Part shown: one piece after another, positions 39,124 to 48,039 of the stretch
Numbering within the stretch: position 1 is the stretch's first letter
Layout: every line of letters begins with the position of its first letter
DNA from: Rhizobium mongolense subsp. loessense
GTDB lineage: Bacteria; Pseudomonadota; Alphaproteobacteria; Rhizobiales; Rhizobiaceae
Assembly: GCF_900099775.1 (NCBI RefSeq)
Contig: NZ_FMTM01000003.1
Location: 333,097-397,096 of the forward strand
Length of the DNA stretch: 64,000 nucleotides
Reading direction: 5' to 3'
Made by a program: the position numbers and the translations under genes
The notes under the pieces: model-generated
What the model was told of the DNA's origin: nothing
The model's database searches: none
The model's input: only the letters and a program-made list of their open reading frames with translations

Positions 39124-42100
39124 ACGTGACCGTCACCGAACTTCCAGAGAGAGCCTCCGGCAAGCAGACCTTTACGGCGCTCTTCGTGCGCCGACCGATC
39201 CTGGCGCTGGTTTTCAATACGCTGATGGTGGTGGCGGGTCTTGCTGCCTATGCCGGGGTCGAAGTGCGCGAACTGCCGGATGTCGACCGCCCGGTCGTGA
39301 CCGTGCGCACCATGTTCGACGGCGCTGCACCGCAGACGATCGATCAAGAGGTGACGAAGGTCATCGAAGGCGCAGTTGCGCGCGTCAGCGGCCTGAAATC
39401 GATCTCCTCGCAATCGCAATTCGGCCAAAGCCGCGTGACGCTGGAGTTCTCCGATACCGTCGATCTCGCCGTAGCCGCAAACGACGTACGCGATGCGATC
39501 GGGCGCATCATGGAGCAGCTTCCCGACGATGCCGACGCCCCGCAGATCGTCAAGGCGGACGCGGATTCACAGCCGATCATGCGTCTTGCGGTCACCTCGA
39601 CCAAGCTCAACATGGATGACCTGACGCTCCTCGTCGAAAACGAGATCGTCGACCGGCTGGCCTCCGTCGATGGCGTTGCCGATGTCGAGCAATATGGCGA
39701 CCAGGAAAAGATCTTCCGGGTCGATGTCGATCAGGGCGCTCTCGCAAGCCGCGGGCTGACGGTCGGCGATCTGACGGAGGCGCTCGACAACTCAGCCCTC
39801 GACGTTCCTGCCGGATCGCTGAAGAGCACGACACAGGACATCGTGGTGCGCGCCACGGCGAGCCTCCAGAAGCCGGAGGATTTCGCCAATGTCATCCTTC
39901 AGGACCGCGTGCGTCTCGGCGACGTCGCGACGGTGACGCTCGGGCCGCGCGACGGCGATACAGCGCTGCGCTCCAATGGCAAGCGCGGCATCGGCCTCGG
40001 CGTCATCCGCCAGGCGCAATCGAATACGCTCAATATTTCGAGCGGCATCAAGACGGTGGTCGAGCAGCTTTCGAAGACGCTGCCGGAAGGCACGAAGATC
40101 GCGATTACCAGCGACGACGCCGTGTTCATCCAGGGAGCGATCCACGAGGTCGTGTTGGCGCTGATCCTTGCCGGCGTCATCGTCACCGGCGTCATCTACC
40201 TCTTCCTGCGAGACTGGCGGGCAACCTTGATCCCGGCGGTCAGCATGCCGGTGGCATTGATCGGCACGCTGGCTGCGATCTATCTCGTGGGCTTTTCGAT
40301 CAATATCCTGACGCTGCTCGCCATCGTGCTGGCGACGGGTCTCGTCGTCGATGATGCGATCGTGGTGCTCGAGAACATCGTGCGGCGGCGCGCCGAAGGC
40401 ATGGGTCCGCGGGCGGCGGCCGTCCTCGGCACGCGCGAGGTCTTCTTCGCGGTCATCGCGACCACGGCAACGCTTGCCGCCGTCTTCATTCCGCTGTCAT
40501 TCCTGCCGGGGCAGGTGGGCGGTCTCTTCCGGGAGTTCGGCTTCGTGCTGGCCTTCTCGGTCGGTCTCTCGTCGATCGTCGCCCTGACGCTTTGTCCGAT
40601 GCTCGCCTCGCGCATGCTGACGAGGCCAATGCTGGAGGATCATGGCGCGCTCGGCCACTTCGGCGGGGCGTTTGCGCGTGTCTATCAATGGAGCCTGCAG
40701 CGTTGCCTCAACGCGCCCTTGGTCGTCATTGTCGCGTCTGTCTTCTTTGCCGGGGCGGCGCTTGTCGCCTTCTCGACGGTCAAGAGCGAGCTTACGCCCA
40801 GCGAGGACCGCGCCATGGTGATGATGCGGCTCACCGCGCCGCAGGGATCGAGCCTCGAATATACGCGCGACAAGCTGCAGCTCGTCGAAGAATATCTACA
40901 GCCGCTGGTCGACAACGGCGACATCAGGAACGTCTTTTCGATCTCCGGTCAGGGCGGCTCGGCCAATAGCGGCTTCATGGTGCTGACGCTGGCGCCCTGG
41001 GGCGAGCGTGACCGAACGCAGGCGGAGATCGTCCAGGATATCAACCGGGCGGCATCGCGCGTGCCTGCACTTCGCGGCAATGCGATATCCTCGAACAGCT
41101 TGCGCATTCGCGGCGCCGGCAGCGGCCTGCAGATGGCGCTCGTCGGCAATGACTACGACCTCCTGACGTCTGCCGCCGTCAAGCTGGTGCAGGCGCTGGA
41201 TGCGACCGGTCAGTATGATACGCCGCGGCTCACTAACGAGCCGACACAGGCGCAGGTTTCGGTCACGATCGACCGCGAGCGGGCCTCCGATCTCGGCATC
41301 GATATCACCGGGCTTTCGACAGCGATGCAGTCGCTGCTTGAGGGACGTTCCGTCGTCGACGTCTTCGTCAATGGTGATGCCTATCCGGTTCTGCTCACTT
41401 CGACCATGCGGCCGATCGATGATCCGACGGACCTCGAAAACGTCTTCCTGAAGACAGGCGAGGGCAAGATCGTACCCATGTCCGTCATCGCTTCGATGAA
41501 GGAAGGCGCGGTTGCGCCGCAGTTGAACCGTGAATCGCAACTCGCTTCCGTCGCGATCACGGCGGGCCTCAAGGAGGGCATGTCGCTCGGCGATGCCGTC
41601 AAGCAGGTGACGGAACTTGCCGAGCCGATCCTGCCGCCAGGGGCGCGTCTAATTCCGCTTGCCGAAGCGGCAACCCTCGAAGAGAACTCCAGCGGCATGG
41701 CACTTACCTTCGGCTTTGCGATCGTGATCATCTTCCTGGTGCTGGCGGCGCAGTTCGAAAGCGTGCTGTCCTCGCTGATCATCATGTCGACAGTGCCGCT
41801 TGGGCTTGCCTGCGCCGTCTTCGCGCTCATTATCACGGGATCGAGCCTTAACATCTACAGCCAGATCGGCCTCGTTCTGCTCGTCGGTGTCATGGCGAAG
41901 AACGGCATCTTAATCGTCGAGTTCGCCAACCAGCTCCGCGACCGCGGGGTGGAAGTGCGCGAGGCGATCGAACGCGCCTGTGCGCTGCGGCTGCGCCCGG
42001 TCATGATGACGATGATCGCCACCATCCTCGGAGGCGTTCCGCTGGTCTTTGCGCATGGCGCAGGCGCGGAAGCGCGCATCGCGCTCGGCTGGGTGATCGT

Positions 42101-42278
42101 CGGCGGACTGGGTTTCGCAACGCTGGTCACGCTCCTTATCACGCCGGTCGCCTATCTTCTTGTGGCGCGCTTTGCCAAGCCACATGCCCATGAGGAAGCC
42201 CGTTTGCACGAGGAGATGGCGATTGCGGCACGGCCGAAACCGGTGCCCGATCCCAAGCATCTGCAGGCCGCGGAATAG
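39120..42278 (+). CDS. RND family multidrug efflux pump (HAE1 type)
   Basis: This is a proton-driven inner-membrane exporter of 1052 residues, the normal length for AcrB-like pumps, with two repeats of membrane helices and large periplasmic loops. The proton-relay pair Asp411-Asp412 is in GLVVDDAIVVLENI. The N-terminal FVRRPILALVFNTLMVV and the second-half GVMAKNGILIVEFANQLRDRG are standard signatures. The substrates cannot be predicted; the sequence is closer in style to the MdtB/VexF-like rhizobial pumps than to metal exporters. It is cotranscribed and translationally coupled with the adaptor. Confidence 0.94.
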   Translation: MNVTVTELPERASGKQTFTALFVRRPILALVFNTLMVVAGLAAYAGVEVRELPDVDRPVVTVRTMFDGAAPQTIDQEVTKVIEGAVARVSGLKSISSQSQFGQSRVTLEFSDTVDLAVAANDVRDAIGRIMEQLPDDADAPQIVKADADSQPIMRLAVTSTKLNMDDLTLLVENEIVDRLASVDGVADVEQYGDQEKIFRVDVDQGALASRGLTVGDLTEALDNSALDVPAGSLKSTTQDIVVRATASLQKPEDFANVILQDRVRLGDVATVTLGPRDGDTALRSNGKRGIGLGVIRQAQSNTLNISSGIKTVVEQLSKTLPEGTKIAITSDDAVFIQGAIHEVVLALILAGVIVTGVIYLFLRDWRATLIPAVSMPVALIGTLAAIYLVGFSINILTLLAIVLATGLVVDDAIVVLENIVRRRAEGMGPRAAAVLGTREVFFAVIATTATLAAVFIPLSFLPGQVGGLFREFGFVLAFSVGLSSIVALTLCPMLASRMLTRPMLEDHGALGHFGGAFARVYQWSLQRCLNAPLVVIVASVFFAGAALVAFSTVKSELTPSEDRAMVMMRLTAPQGSSLEYTRDKLQLVEEYLQPLVDNGDIRNVFSISGQGGSANSGFMVLTLAPWGERDRTQAEIVQDINRAASRVPALRGNAISSNSLRIRGAGSGLQMALVGNDYDLLTSAAVKLVQALDATGQYDTPRLTNEPTQAQVSVTIDRERASDLGIDITGLSTAMQSLLEGRSVVDVFVNGDAYPVLLTSTMRPIDDPTDLENVFLKTGEGKIVPMSVIASMKEGAVAPQLNRESQLASVAITAGLKEGMSLGDAVKQVTELAEPILPPGARLIPLAEAATLEENSSGMALTFGFAIVIIFLVLAAQFESVLSSLIIMSTVPLGLACAVFALIITGSSLNIYSQIGLVLLVGVMAKNGILIVEFANQLRDRGVEVREAIERACALRLRPVMMTMIATILGGVPLVFAHGAGAEARIALGWVIVGGLGFATLVTLLITPVAYLLVARFAKPHAHEEARLHEEMAIAARPKPVPDPKHLQAAE

Positions 42279-42297
42279 ATTAGACTCCGTCTGCTTT

Positions 42298-42328
42298 AAA
42301 CGGCCGCCTCCCATCGTGGCGGCGTTTT
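42298..42328 (+). terminator. Probable terminator of the RND operon
   Basis: AAACG-GCCGCC (42298-42308) pairs with GGCGGC-GTTTT (42318-42328) with one bulged base, ending in a short T-run. No gene is seen in the other 215 bases before the flagellin, which should hold that gene's promoter. Confidence 0.6.
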
Positions 42329-42543
42329 CGTGGTCAATGAACGGTTGCAAAACAGAATAAATTTCTTCTGAACGTTAGATGTTTCTTAAGCATAAATCGC
42401 AATGATCTACCCGTAACCGATCAGATGCCTCCAGCGTTTCGGAGGCTTGCCCACCCGCTGATTTCAGCGCCCGAACATGACGTTTCGGGGACACGGTTCG
42501 CTGTTTGTAAGTAGCATGTAGTTGTGTTCGGAGTTCTGTTCCC

Positions 42544-43542
42544 GTGAGTATTTTTCAACGCACATCTGTCGATGCGGCGCTGCATACGCTTCGTGATATC
42601 AACCACAGCCTGACGCGGACGCAGAACCGCGTCTCGTCTGGCTTTCGCGTCGAACAGGCCCGCGACAACGCCGCCTACTGGTCGGTGGCGACCACGGCCC
42701 GCTCCGACAACAAGGCGCATGCTGCAATTCAGGATGCGCTCGGTATGGCGGCCGCCACCATGGGTACGGCCTATACGGGCGTTGCCAGCGCCGTTGACGT
42801 CGTTTCCGAAATCAAGGCGAAACTTGTCGCCGCGACCGAACAGGGCGTCGACAAGGAAAAGATCAATGACGAGCTGACGCAGCTGAAGGCACAGTTGCGT
42901 TCCGTCGCCGAAGCGGCAGCCTTCAACAGCGACAACTGGGTCGTCCTGACGGATGAAGACAATCCCACCGAACCGAAGCAGATTCCGGCGTCCTATATCC
43001 GCAATGCCGACGGCACTGTCACCGTCGGCACGTTGACCTATCATATCGACCTGCCGTCGACGGGCGTCACCACATCGAAGGATGCCCGCTACCTCGTCGA
43101 CGACCGCTCCGGCGGGAGCGGCGAATACGGCGCTTTGACATCGTCCTATTTCGCGACGGAAATGGGCGCTTCGCAGAATTACGTCATGATTTTGAGCAAG
43201 GCGGGCAATACCGCCGGACAAGTGGAGATCGGGCTTTCATCCTCGACGACAAAAGATCAGGTCGCTGAGATGATCAGCGTAGTGGACGGCATTCTCAGGC
43301 AGATGACCACTGTGGGCTCGGCTTTTGGTGCGCTGGAAAAACGCATCGAGCTGCAGAACGAGTTCGCCAAAACGCTTTTCGACGCCTACAGCTCAGGCAT
43401 CGGGCGTCTGGTCGATGCCGATATGGAAGAGGAGTCGAGCAAGCTTACGGCGTTGCAGACGCAGCGGCAACTTGGCCTGCAAGCGCTCTCGATCGCCAAT
43501 GCCAGCTATGACACCGTAAGGCAGCTCTTTCAGAACTTCTAA
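42544..43542 (+). CDS. Orphan flagellin
   Basis: This flagellin of 332 residues has both conserved ends. The N-domain includes NHSLTRTQNRVSSGFRVEQA and RDNAAYWSVATTARSDNKA; the C-domain ends with LTALQTQRQLGLQALSIANA and YDTVRQLFQNF. The middle (about 130-235) is the short surface-exposed domain. The start is GTG at 42544 with GGAG ten bases upstream. The normal rhizobial flagellin genes sit in a large motility cluster, but no flagellar gene is near this one. It may be one of the minor flagellins seen in Rhizobium. Confidence 0.9.
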   Translation: MSIFQRTSVDAALHTLRDINHSLTRTQNRVSSGFRVEQARDNAAYWSVATTARSDNKAHAAIQDALGMAAATMGTAYTGVASAVDVVSEIKAKLVAATEQGVDKEKINDELTQLKAQLRSVAEAAAFNSDNWVVLTDEDNPTEPKQIPASYIRNADGTVTVGTLTYHIDLPSTGVTTSKDARYLVDDRSGGSGEYGALTSSYFATEMGASQNYVMILSKAGNTAGQVEIGLSSSTTKDQVAEMISVVDGILRQMTTVGSAFGALEKRIELQNEFAKTLFDAYSSGIGRLVDADMEEESSKLTALQTQRQLGLQALSIANASYDTVRQLFQNF

Positions 43543-43734
43543 CGCGCATCCGGTTCCGCCTGTCTCGATAGGCCTGTCGAGACTGCTGTGGCAAATTGGC
43601 GATATCCTCGTGATTTGTGCAAGCGAGACGTGTCCATTCCACTGATTTTGTTTTATCGGAGGGGACGCGTTCATCTTGTTGCCGCATTCCATAATATTTG
43701 CTCGGGCCAGCTTCGAACGGAGAGCTTTCTGTCC

Positions 43735-44400
43735 ATGATCAAGAAATTCGTACTTCTGGCGGTGGCCGCCAGCTACCTGACCGCCTGCACCACGACCGAC
43801 CCCTATACGGGCGAGCAGAAAATGTCGAATACCGCAGGCGGGGCAATGCTCGGGGCTGTCGGCGGAGCGCTTGCGGGTGCCGCCCTTGGTGGACGCGGAC
43901 ATGGCCCGCGCAATGCGGCGCTGATCGGCGCCGGCCTCGGCGCGCTCGCAGGCGGCGCGATCGGCAACTACATGGACCAGCAGGAAGCGGAACTCCGCGC
44001 CCAGCTCCAGGGCACCGGCATTTCGGTGACGCGTAACGGCGACAACATCATCTTGAACATGCCCTCGAACATCACCTTCGACATCGACCAGGACGCCGTG
44101 AAGCCGGGCTTCTATCCGACGCTGAACTCGGTAGCGATCGTGCTCAGGAAGTTCAACCGCACACTGATCGATGTCAACGGCCATACGGATTCCACCGGCA
44201 GCCTGCAGCATAACCAGGATCTGTCGCAGCGCCGCGCCCTTTCGGTTGCCGGTTATCTCGGCGGACAGGGTATCGACCAGCGTCGCGTCTCTGCCGTCGG
44301 CTTTGGTCCGTCGCAACCGGTCGCGTCGAACGCGACGGAGGCTGGCCGCGCCCAGAACCGCCGCGTCGAGATCCAGATCGCGCCAATCACGCAGAGCTGA
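43735..44400 (+). CDS. OmpA-like lipoprotein with glycine-zipper region
   Basis: This 221-residue product has a short lipoprotein signal peptide with lipobox SYLTAC (Cys near residue 17). A Gly/Ala-rich zipper segment follows (AGGAMLGAVGGALAGAALGG, about residues 35-55, and a second one), then a C-terminal OmpA domain with NVNGHTDSTGS-like sequence DVNGHTDSTGSLQHN and LSQRRALSVAGYL, which bind peptidoglycan. It resembles YfiB/Pal-type outer-membrane lipoproteins. The ATG at 43735 is chosen because the signal peptide begins there; the reading from 43588 adds an unlikely tail. Confidence 0.9.
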   Translation: MIKKFVLLAVAASYLTACTTTDPYTGEQKMSNTAGGAMLGAVGGALAGAALGGRGHGPRNAALIGAGLGALAGGAIGNYMDQQEAELRAQLQGTGISVTRNGDNIILNMPSNITFDIDQDAVKPGFYPTLNSVAIVLRKFNRTLIDVNGHTDSTGSLQHNQDLSQRRALSVAGYLGGQGIDQRRVSAVGFGPSQPVASNATEAGRAQNRRVEIQIAPITQS

Positions 44401-44417
44401 GCTGCGCCACATTTATC

Positions 44418-44447
44418 AAAAACGGCCGGTCATCGCCGGCCGTTTTT
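44418..44447. terminator. Bidirectional terminator between OmpA-like gene and DUF2000
   Basis: The arms CGGCCGG (44423-44429) and CCGGCCG (44436-44442) are flanked by five A residues and five T residues, so the hairpin works on both strands for the two convergent genes. Confidence 0.9.
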
Positions 44448-44451
44448 CATT

Positions 44452-44859
44452 TCAGGCATGCATTTTCGCGCCCTTAGTGATTTTGTCGACGATCTTCTTG
44501 CCGGCGCGCAGACCGACCCCCACGACCCTGGCATCTTCCGGCGCGTATTCGGCAAAGACGGCGCGATTGGCGGCGTCATGGCCGGTCGCAAACATCTCCT
44601 CGATGAACAGCGAGGATGGAATCTCGCGCTCCAGCACGCGGCGATGTATCGCTGAAATCGTCGCCTCATCGGCCGATAGCACGATGATCGGCTGAACTGA
44701 CATGGCATTGTAGGTGTTGCCGGCGCGGTCCTTGTAGGCTTCGCCGATGAGCGCCGGATTTTGCCCGGCGATGCCGCTCATCAAAAAGGCGGTTACATTC
44801 AGCTTCTGCCATGACTCAAGATTGTTTCGCAGAACGATCGCAATTTTGGTATCAAACAT
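44452..44859 (-). CDS. DUF2000 family protein
   Basis: This protein of 135 residues begins MFDTKIAIVLRNNLESWQKL, followed by NVTAFLMSGIAGQNP, the DUF2000 hallmark. The fold of the family resembles a peptidyl-tRNA hydrolase-like domain, but no function is settled. The ATG at 44859 is chosen because homology starts there; the longer reading from 44949 would overlap the divergent AraC gene. It is divergently paired with that regulator, with only 32 bases between the starts, so it is probably the regulator's target. Confidence 0.87.
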   Translation of the reverse strand: MFDTKIAIVLRNNLESWQKLNVTAFLMSGIAGQNPALIGEAYKDRAGNTYNAMSVQPIIVLSADEATISAIHRRVLEREIPSSLFIEEMFATGHDAANRAVFAEYAPEDARVVGVGLRAGKKIVDKITKGAKMHA

Positions 44860-44891
44860 TCCAGTCTCTTTCGTGCGGTTTCGAGGTCGCG

Positions 44892-45779
44892 TTGAGCCAG
44901 GATGTAACGCCGCAGGTTTTCGAAGGTCTTGAACGTTTGTGCGTGCCAAAGGGCGGCGACGGCATTGTCGCAGCGCCAGCCTTTCCCGGCATCGAACGCA
45001 TCGAGGCGAAATTCAGCGGAAATGCCTTCGAGCCGCACAGACACGACACCTATGCGCTCGGAGTGACGCTGAAGGGCGTGCAGACCTTCTCGTATCGCGG
45101 CGAAAGGCGCTTCAGCATGCCCGGTCAGGTGATCGTGTTGCATCCAGATGAAGTGCATGACGGCGGCGCGGGCACCGATGACGGGCTGCGATACCGCATT
45201 CTCTACCTGGAGCCCTCGCTGCTTGCCGAATGCCTGGAAGCCGAGAAACTCGGGCTGCCTTTTGTCGATCAGCCTGTCATCAGCGATGCGGTTCTTGCCG
45301 ACGTCCTGCTTGGCGCACTGACCGATCTCGATGGAGAGCTCGACGAGCTTTTCGTCGACGATTTCCTGATACGCATAGCCGACGGGCTTGTAAGGCACGC
45401 GAAGGCATTGCGCAGGCTGCCCGCCAGCCTAGCCTGGAATCAGGCCCGTTGCGCCCGCGACTACCTTGAAGCACATGCGACGCGAACGGTGCGTTCCGGC
45501 GAGCTTGAATCGGTAACAGGACTCGACCGCTTTACATTGTCGCGGCATTTCCGGGCCGCATTCGCGACCAGTCCGCATCGCTATCTTCTGATGCGGCGGC
45601 TGCAGCAGGCACGGACCATGATCGGCGAGGGCGGCGAGCTATCGGACGTCGCCTTTGCCACCGGCTTTGCGGATCAGAGCCACCTGAACCGGCATTTCAA
45701 GAAAGCCTACGGCATGACGCCTGGCCAGTGGGCTGCGCTCAGGCGGGGCTTTCAGCCAGGCCGCTCCTTCGCGCGATGA
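44892..45779 (+). CDS. AraC-family transcriptional regulator
   Basis: The 295-residue regulator has a cupin-like ligand domain (FEPHRHDTYALGVTLKGVQT, VIVLHPDEVHDG) and a C-terminal pair of helix-turn-helix motifs, with TGLDRFTLSRHFRAAFATSP and DVAFATGFADQSHLNRHFKK followed by YGMTPGQWA. The start is TTG at 44892, with GAGG five bases upstream. The ATG at 44811 is in frame but would overlap the 5' end of the divergent DUF2000 gene by 49 bases. Its 3' end overlaps the convergent AbrB-family gene by 41 bases. The ligand is unknown. Confidence 0.9.
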   Translation: MSQDVTPQVFEGLERLCVPKGGDGIVAAPAFPGIERIEAKFSGNAFEPHRHDTYALGVTLKGVQTFSYRGERRFSMPGQVIVLHPDEVHDGGAGTDDGLRYRILYLEPSLLAECLEAEKLGLPFVDQPVISDAVLADVLLGALTDLDGELDELFVDDFLIRIADGLVRHAKALRRLPASLAWNQARCARDYLEAHATRTVRSGELESVTGLDRFTLSRHFRAAFATSPHRYLLMRRLQQARTMIGEGGELSDVAFATGFADQSHLNRHFKKAYGMTPGQWAALRRGFQPGRSFAR

Positions 45780-46830
45780 AGCGCGCGAGCATCGGCCCGG
45801 TAAACAGGATCACCACAAACCGCCCCACCTGCATCGCCATGACGAAGGGCAAGTCGACATCGCTAGAGGCGGCGATGATGGCAACCGAATCCGCACCGCC
45901 AGGACTGGTCGCGAGATAGGCTGTCAGCGGGTCGATGCCCGCGAATATGTGCAAGGCCACGGCCATCAGCCCGCAGATCGACATCAAAAGCAGGATGGAG
46001 GCGGAGACGCGCGGCAAAGCGCGGGCGGCATGCTTCAGGATCGAACGGGTGAAGCGCAGTCCGATGCTCCAGCCGATCAGGGCATAGCTGATCGCGAGCA
46101 GCCACATCGGCAGCTCGATCGTCAGGAGGTCGAAACCCTGCAACAGAGAGCCTGCGAGAAGCGGCAGGATGATGGTGCCACCCTGGATGCGGAAACGGAA
46201 GGTAGCATAGACGCAACAACAGGCAAGCAGCACAGTAGCGGCAAATGCCGACCAGTCGATCGGCGGGAAGAGAACGAGCGGTGGCAGCTCGCCGTCGGCG
46301 CCGACCCAGAGACGCGAGACGCCGGAAGCGGCAACGCAGACGAGGACGACGCGCAGATACTGCATGAAGGCGACAAGGCGGGCATCAGCGCCATAGGCCT
46401 CCGACATGATGACCATGGCCGAGGCGCCGCCGGGGGAGGAGCCCCAGACGGCGGTGGTGCCGGGCAGCACCTGCAGCCGGGTCAAGAGATAGCCGAGCAC
46501 GCCGGCGATGGCGATCACCGAGACGATGACCAGCATGAAGAGTGGTGCATCCTTGGCCATCGTGGCGAGAATGTCCGGCGTGATGGCGCGAGCCATCATC
46601 AGGCCGACCAGAGCCTGCCCGCATTGCAAGGGCCAGTAGGGTACGCGCATCTGGCCCTTGCCGATCACCAAGGCGAGAAAGATCGCTGCGATCATCGGCC
46701 CAACGAGCAGCGATGCCGGAAGGGCGAAAAGTTCAAGAACGACAACGAGAGCGGTGGAGAGGCTAAGCAGCAGAACCCATCTCGGCAGGCAGGCTTCTCG
46801 TATGGCTCGGCTTGCGGCTTCAAACGGCAT
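45739..46830 (-). CDS. AbrB-family (AmoA-like) membrane protein
   Basis: This integral membrane protein of about 363 residues has ten or so hydrophobic segments in two related halves, each with a Gly-rich loop: WGSSPGGASAMVIMSEAYG in the first half and YLATSPGGADSVAIIAASS in the second. This duplication defines the AbrB (PF05145) family, sometimes annotated as an ammonia monooxygenase regulator on weak grounds; transport is more likely. The start is uncertain: I choose the ATG at 46830 (MPFEAASRAIREA), while 46884 is possible. The last 41 bases overlap the AraC gene tail to tail. Confidence 0.86.
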   Translation of the reverse strand: MPFEAASRAIREACLPRWVLLLSLSTALVVVLELFALPASLLVGPMIAAIFLALVIGKGQMRVPYWPLQCGQALVGLMMARAITPDILATMAKDAPLFMLVIVSVIAIAGVLGYLLTRLQVLPGTTAVWGSSPGGASAMVIMSEAYGADARLVAFMQYLRVVLVCVAASGVSRLWVGADGELPPLVLFPPIDWSAFAATVLLACCCVYATFRFRIQGGTIILPLLAGSLLQGFDLLTIELPMWLLAISYALIGWSIGLRFTRSILKHAARALPRVSASILLLMSICGLMAVALHIFAGIDPLTAYLATSPGGADSVAIIAASSDVDLPFVMAMQVGRFVVILFTGPMLARFIARRSGLAESPA

Positions 46831-47043
46831 CGAACGCCTGTCTTTTCCGACCGATGGGCCGCGGTGAACGGCAGAGAAATTCATCGGCAACAACATAAGG
46901 ACCGGCGGGAGCAGCCGGAAATCTATTGCCGGTATATGGGCAGGTTCAGCCGGCCGCAATTGCGAAATATGTCTTGCTTGGCGAAAATTCCGCCTGGCGC
47001 GCGCCAGCCGAATAGCAGCATTGCGGCAGGCGCAAGGCTCGGC

Positions 47044-47946
47044 CTAGAGGCGAACGTTGGCTGCGAGAAAATCGAGCAGTACGCGGACGCGGGCGGGCAG
47101 CGGACCGCCTTGGCCGATATAGACGGCATAGAATTCCTCAAGGTCGCCGGGGTTCAGATCTTCAAGGACAGATACCAGTCTTCCTGCGGCGATATCGGCT
47201 CGAACAGTGAAGACGGCAAGGCGCGCGAGGCCGGCGCCGGAAAGTGCCAGGTGGCGCATCCCTTCGCCGTCGCCGACCTGAATGCCCGGCGTCAGCGGCA
47301 CAAGCACCGTGTCGTCTTGATCAAGTAGCGGCCAGCCGCCGATGGCGCGGGAATAAGAAAAGCCGACGCGGCAGTGCCGTTGGAGATCGGCAATCGACTT
47401 CGGTTCACCATGGCGGCGAAGATAGTCCGGCGAGGCGACAATGAACTTGCGGACCGCGCCGAGCTTGCGGGCGATCAGGCTGGAATTCTTCAGCGGTCCG
47501 GCGCGGATTGCGACGTCGGCGCGCTCCTCCATGAGATCGACGATCTTGTCCGTGTAGGAAATGTCGAGCGTCACGGCCGGATGAAGCGCCATGAAGGATG
47601 GTATGAGCGGGGCGAGCACATGATTGCCGAAGGACGCGCTTGTATTGATACGGATCGGCCCGGCCGCCTGTTCGCCTGCTGAAGCATAGCGCTCGGCCTC
47701 GGCGATATCGGCGAGGATGGAGACGCTTCTTTCGTAGAATGCGCAGCCTTCCGGCGTCAGTTGCAGGCGCCGCGTCGAGCGGTTGATGAGACGTGTGCCA
47801 AGCCGGGCTTCGAGGCGGGCGATGAGCTTGCTGACGGCCGACGGCGTCATCCGGCAGGCGGTCGCCGCGGCGGTAAAGCCGCCGAGTTCGACGGCGCGCA
47901 CGAAGACGTCCATTTCGCCGGAGCGATTGATGTCCTGACGGCTCAT
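47044..47946 (-). CDS. LysR-family transcriptional regulator
   Basis: This 300-residue regulator has an N-terminal winged helix (FVRAVELGGFTAAATACRMT, PSAVSKLIARLEARLG, LINRSTRRLQLTPEG) and a substrate-binding domain with PIRINTSASFGNHVLAPLIP. The start is the ATG at 47946. It is divergent from an aldo/keto reductase with 93 bases between the two starts, the classic LysR arrangement, so that gene is the likely target. About 210 bases without a gene separate its stop from the AbrB-family gene. Confidence 0.94.
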   Translation of the reverse strand: MSRQDINRSGEMDVFVRAVELGGFTAAATACRMTPSAVSKLIARLEARLGTRLINRSTRRLQLTPEGCAFYERSVSILADIAEAERYASAGEQAAGPIRINTSASFGNHVLAPLIPSFMALHPAVTLDISYTDKIVDLMEERADVAIRAGPLKNSSLIARKLGAVRKFIVASPDYLRRHGEPKSIADLQRHCRVGFSYSRAIGGWPLLDQDDTVLVPLTPGIQVGDGEGMRHLALSGAGLARLAVFTVRADIAAGRLVSVLEDLNPGDLEEFYAVYIGQGGPLPARVRVLLDFLAANVRL

Positions 47947-48039
47947 GATGAATTCAAATCACAAATGACTTTCTCGCTGGCAATCTATATCGCGCCTTAG
48001 TGAGTGTCTATCTCTCCTCAAGACAACAGGAGACAGTCC

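Noticed and set aside
44811..44891. ATG extension of the AraC regulator
   Set aside because: It would overlap the start of the divergent DUF2000 gene, and the TTG at 44892 has a well-placed GAGG.
45949..47328. 459-codon plus-strand open frame opposite the AbrB-family and LysR genes
   Set aside because: It crosses two real minus-strand genes and the gap between them, and its product is low-complexity (Gln/Asp/Gly/Arg).
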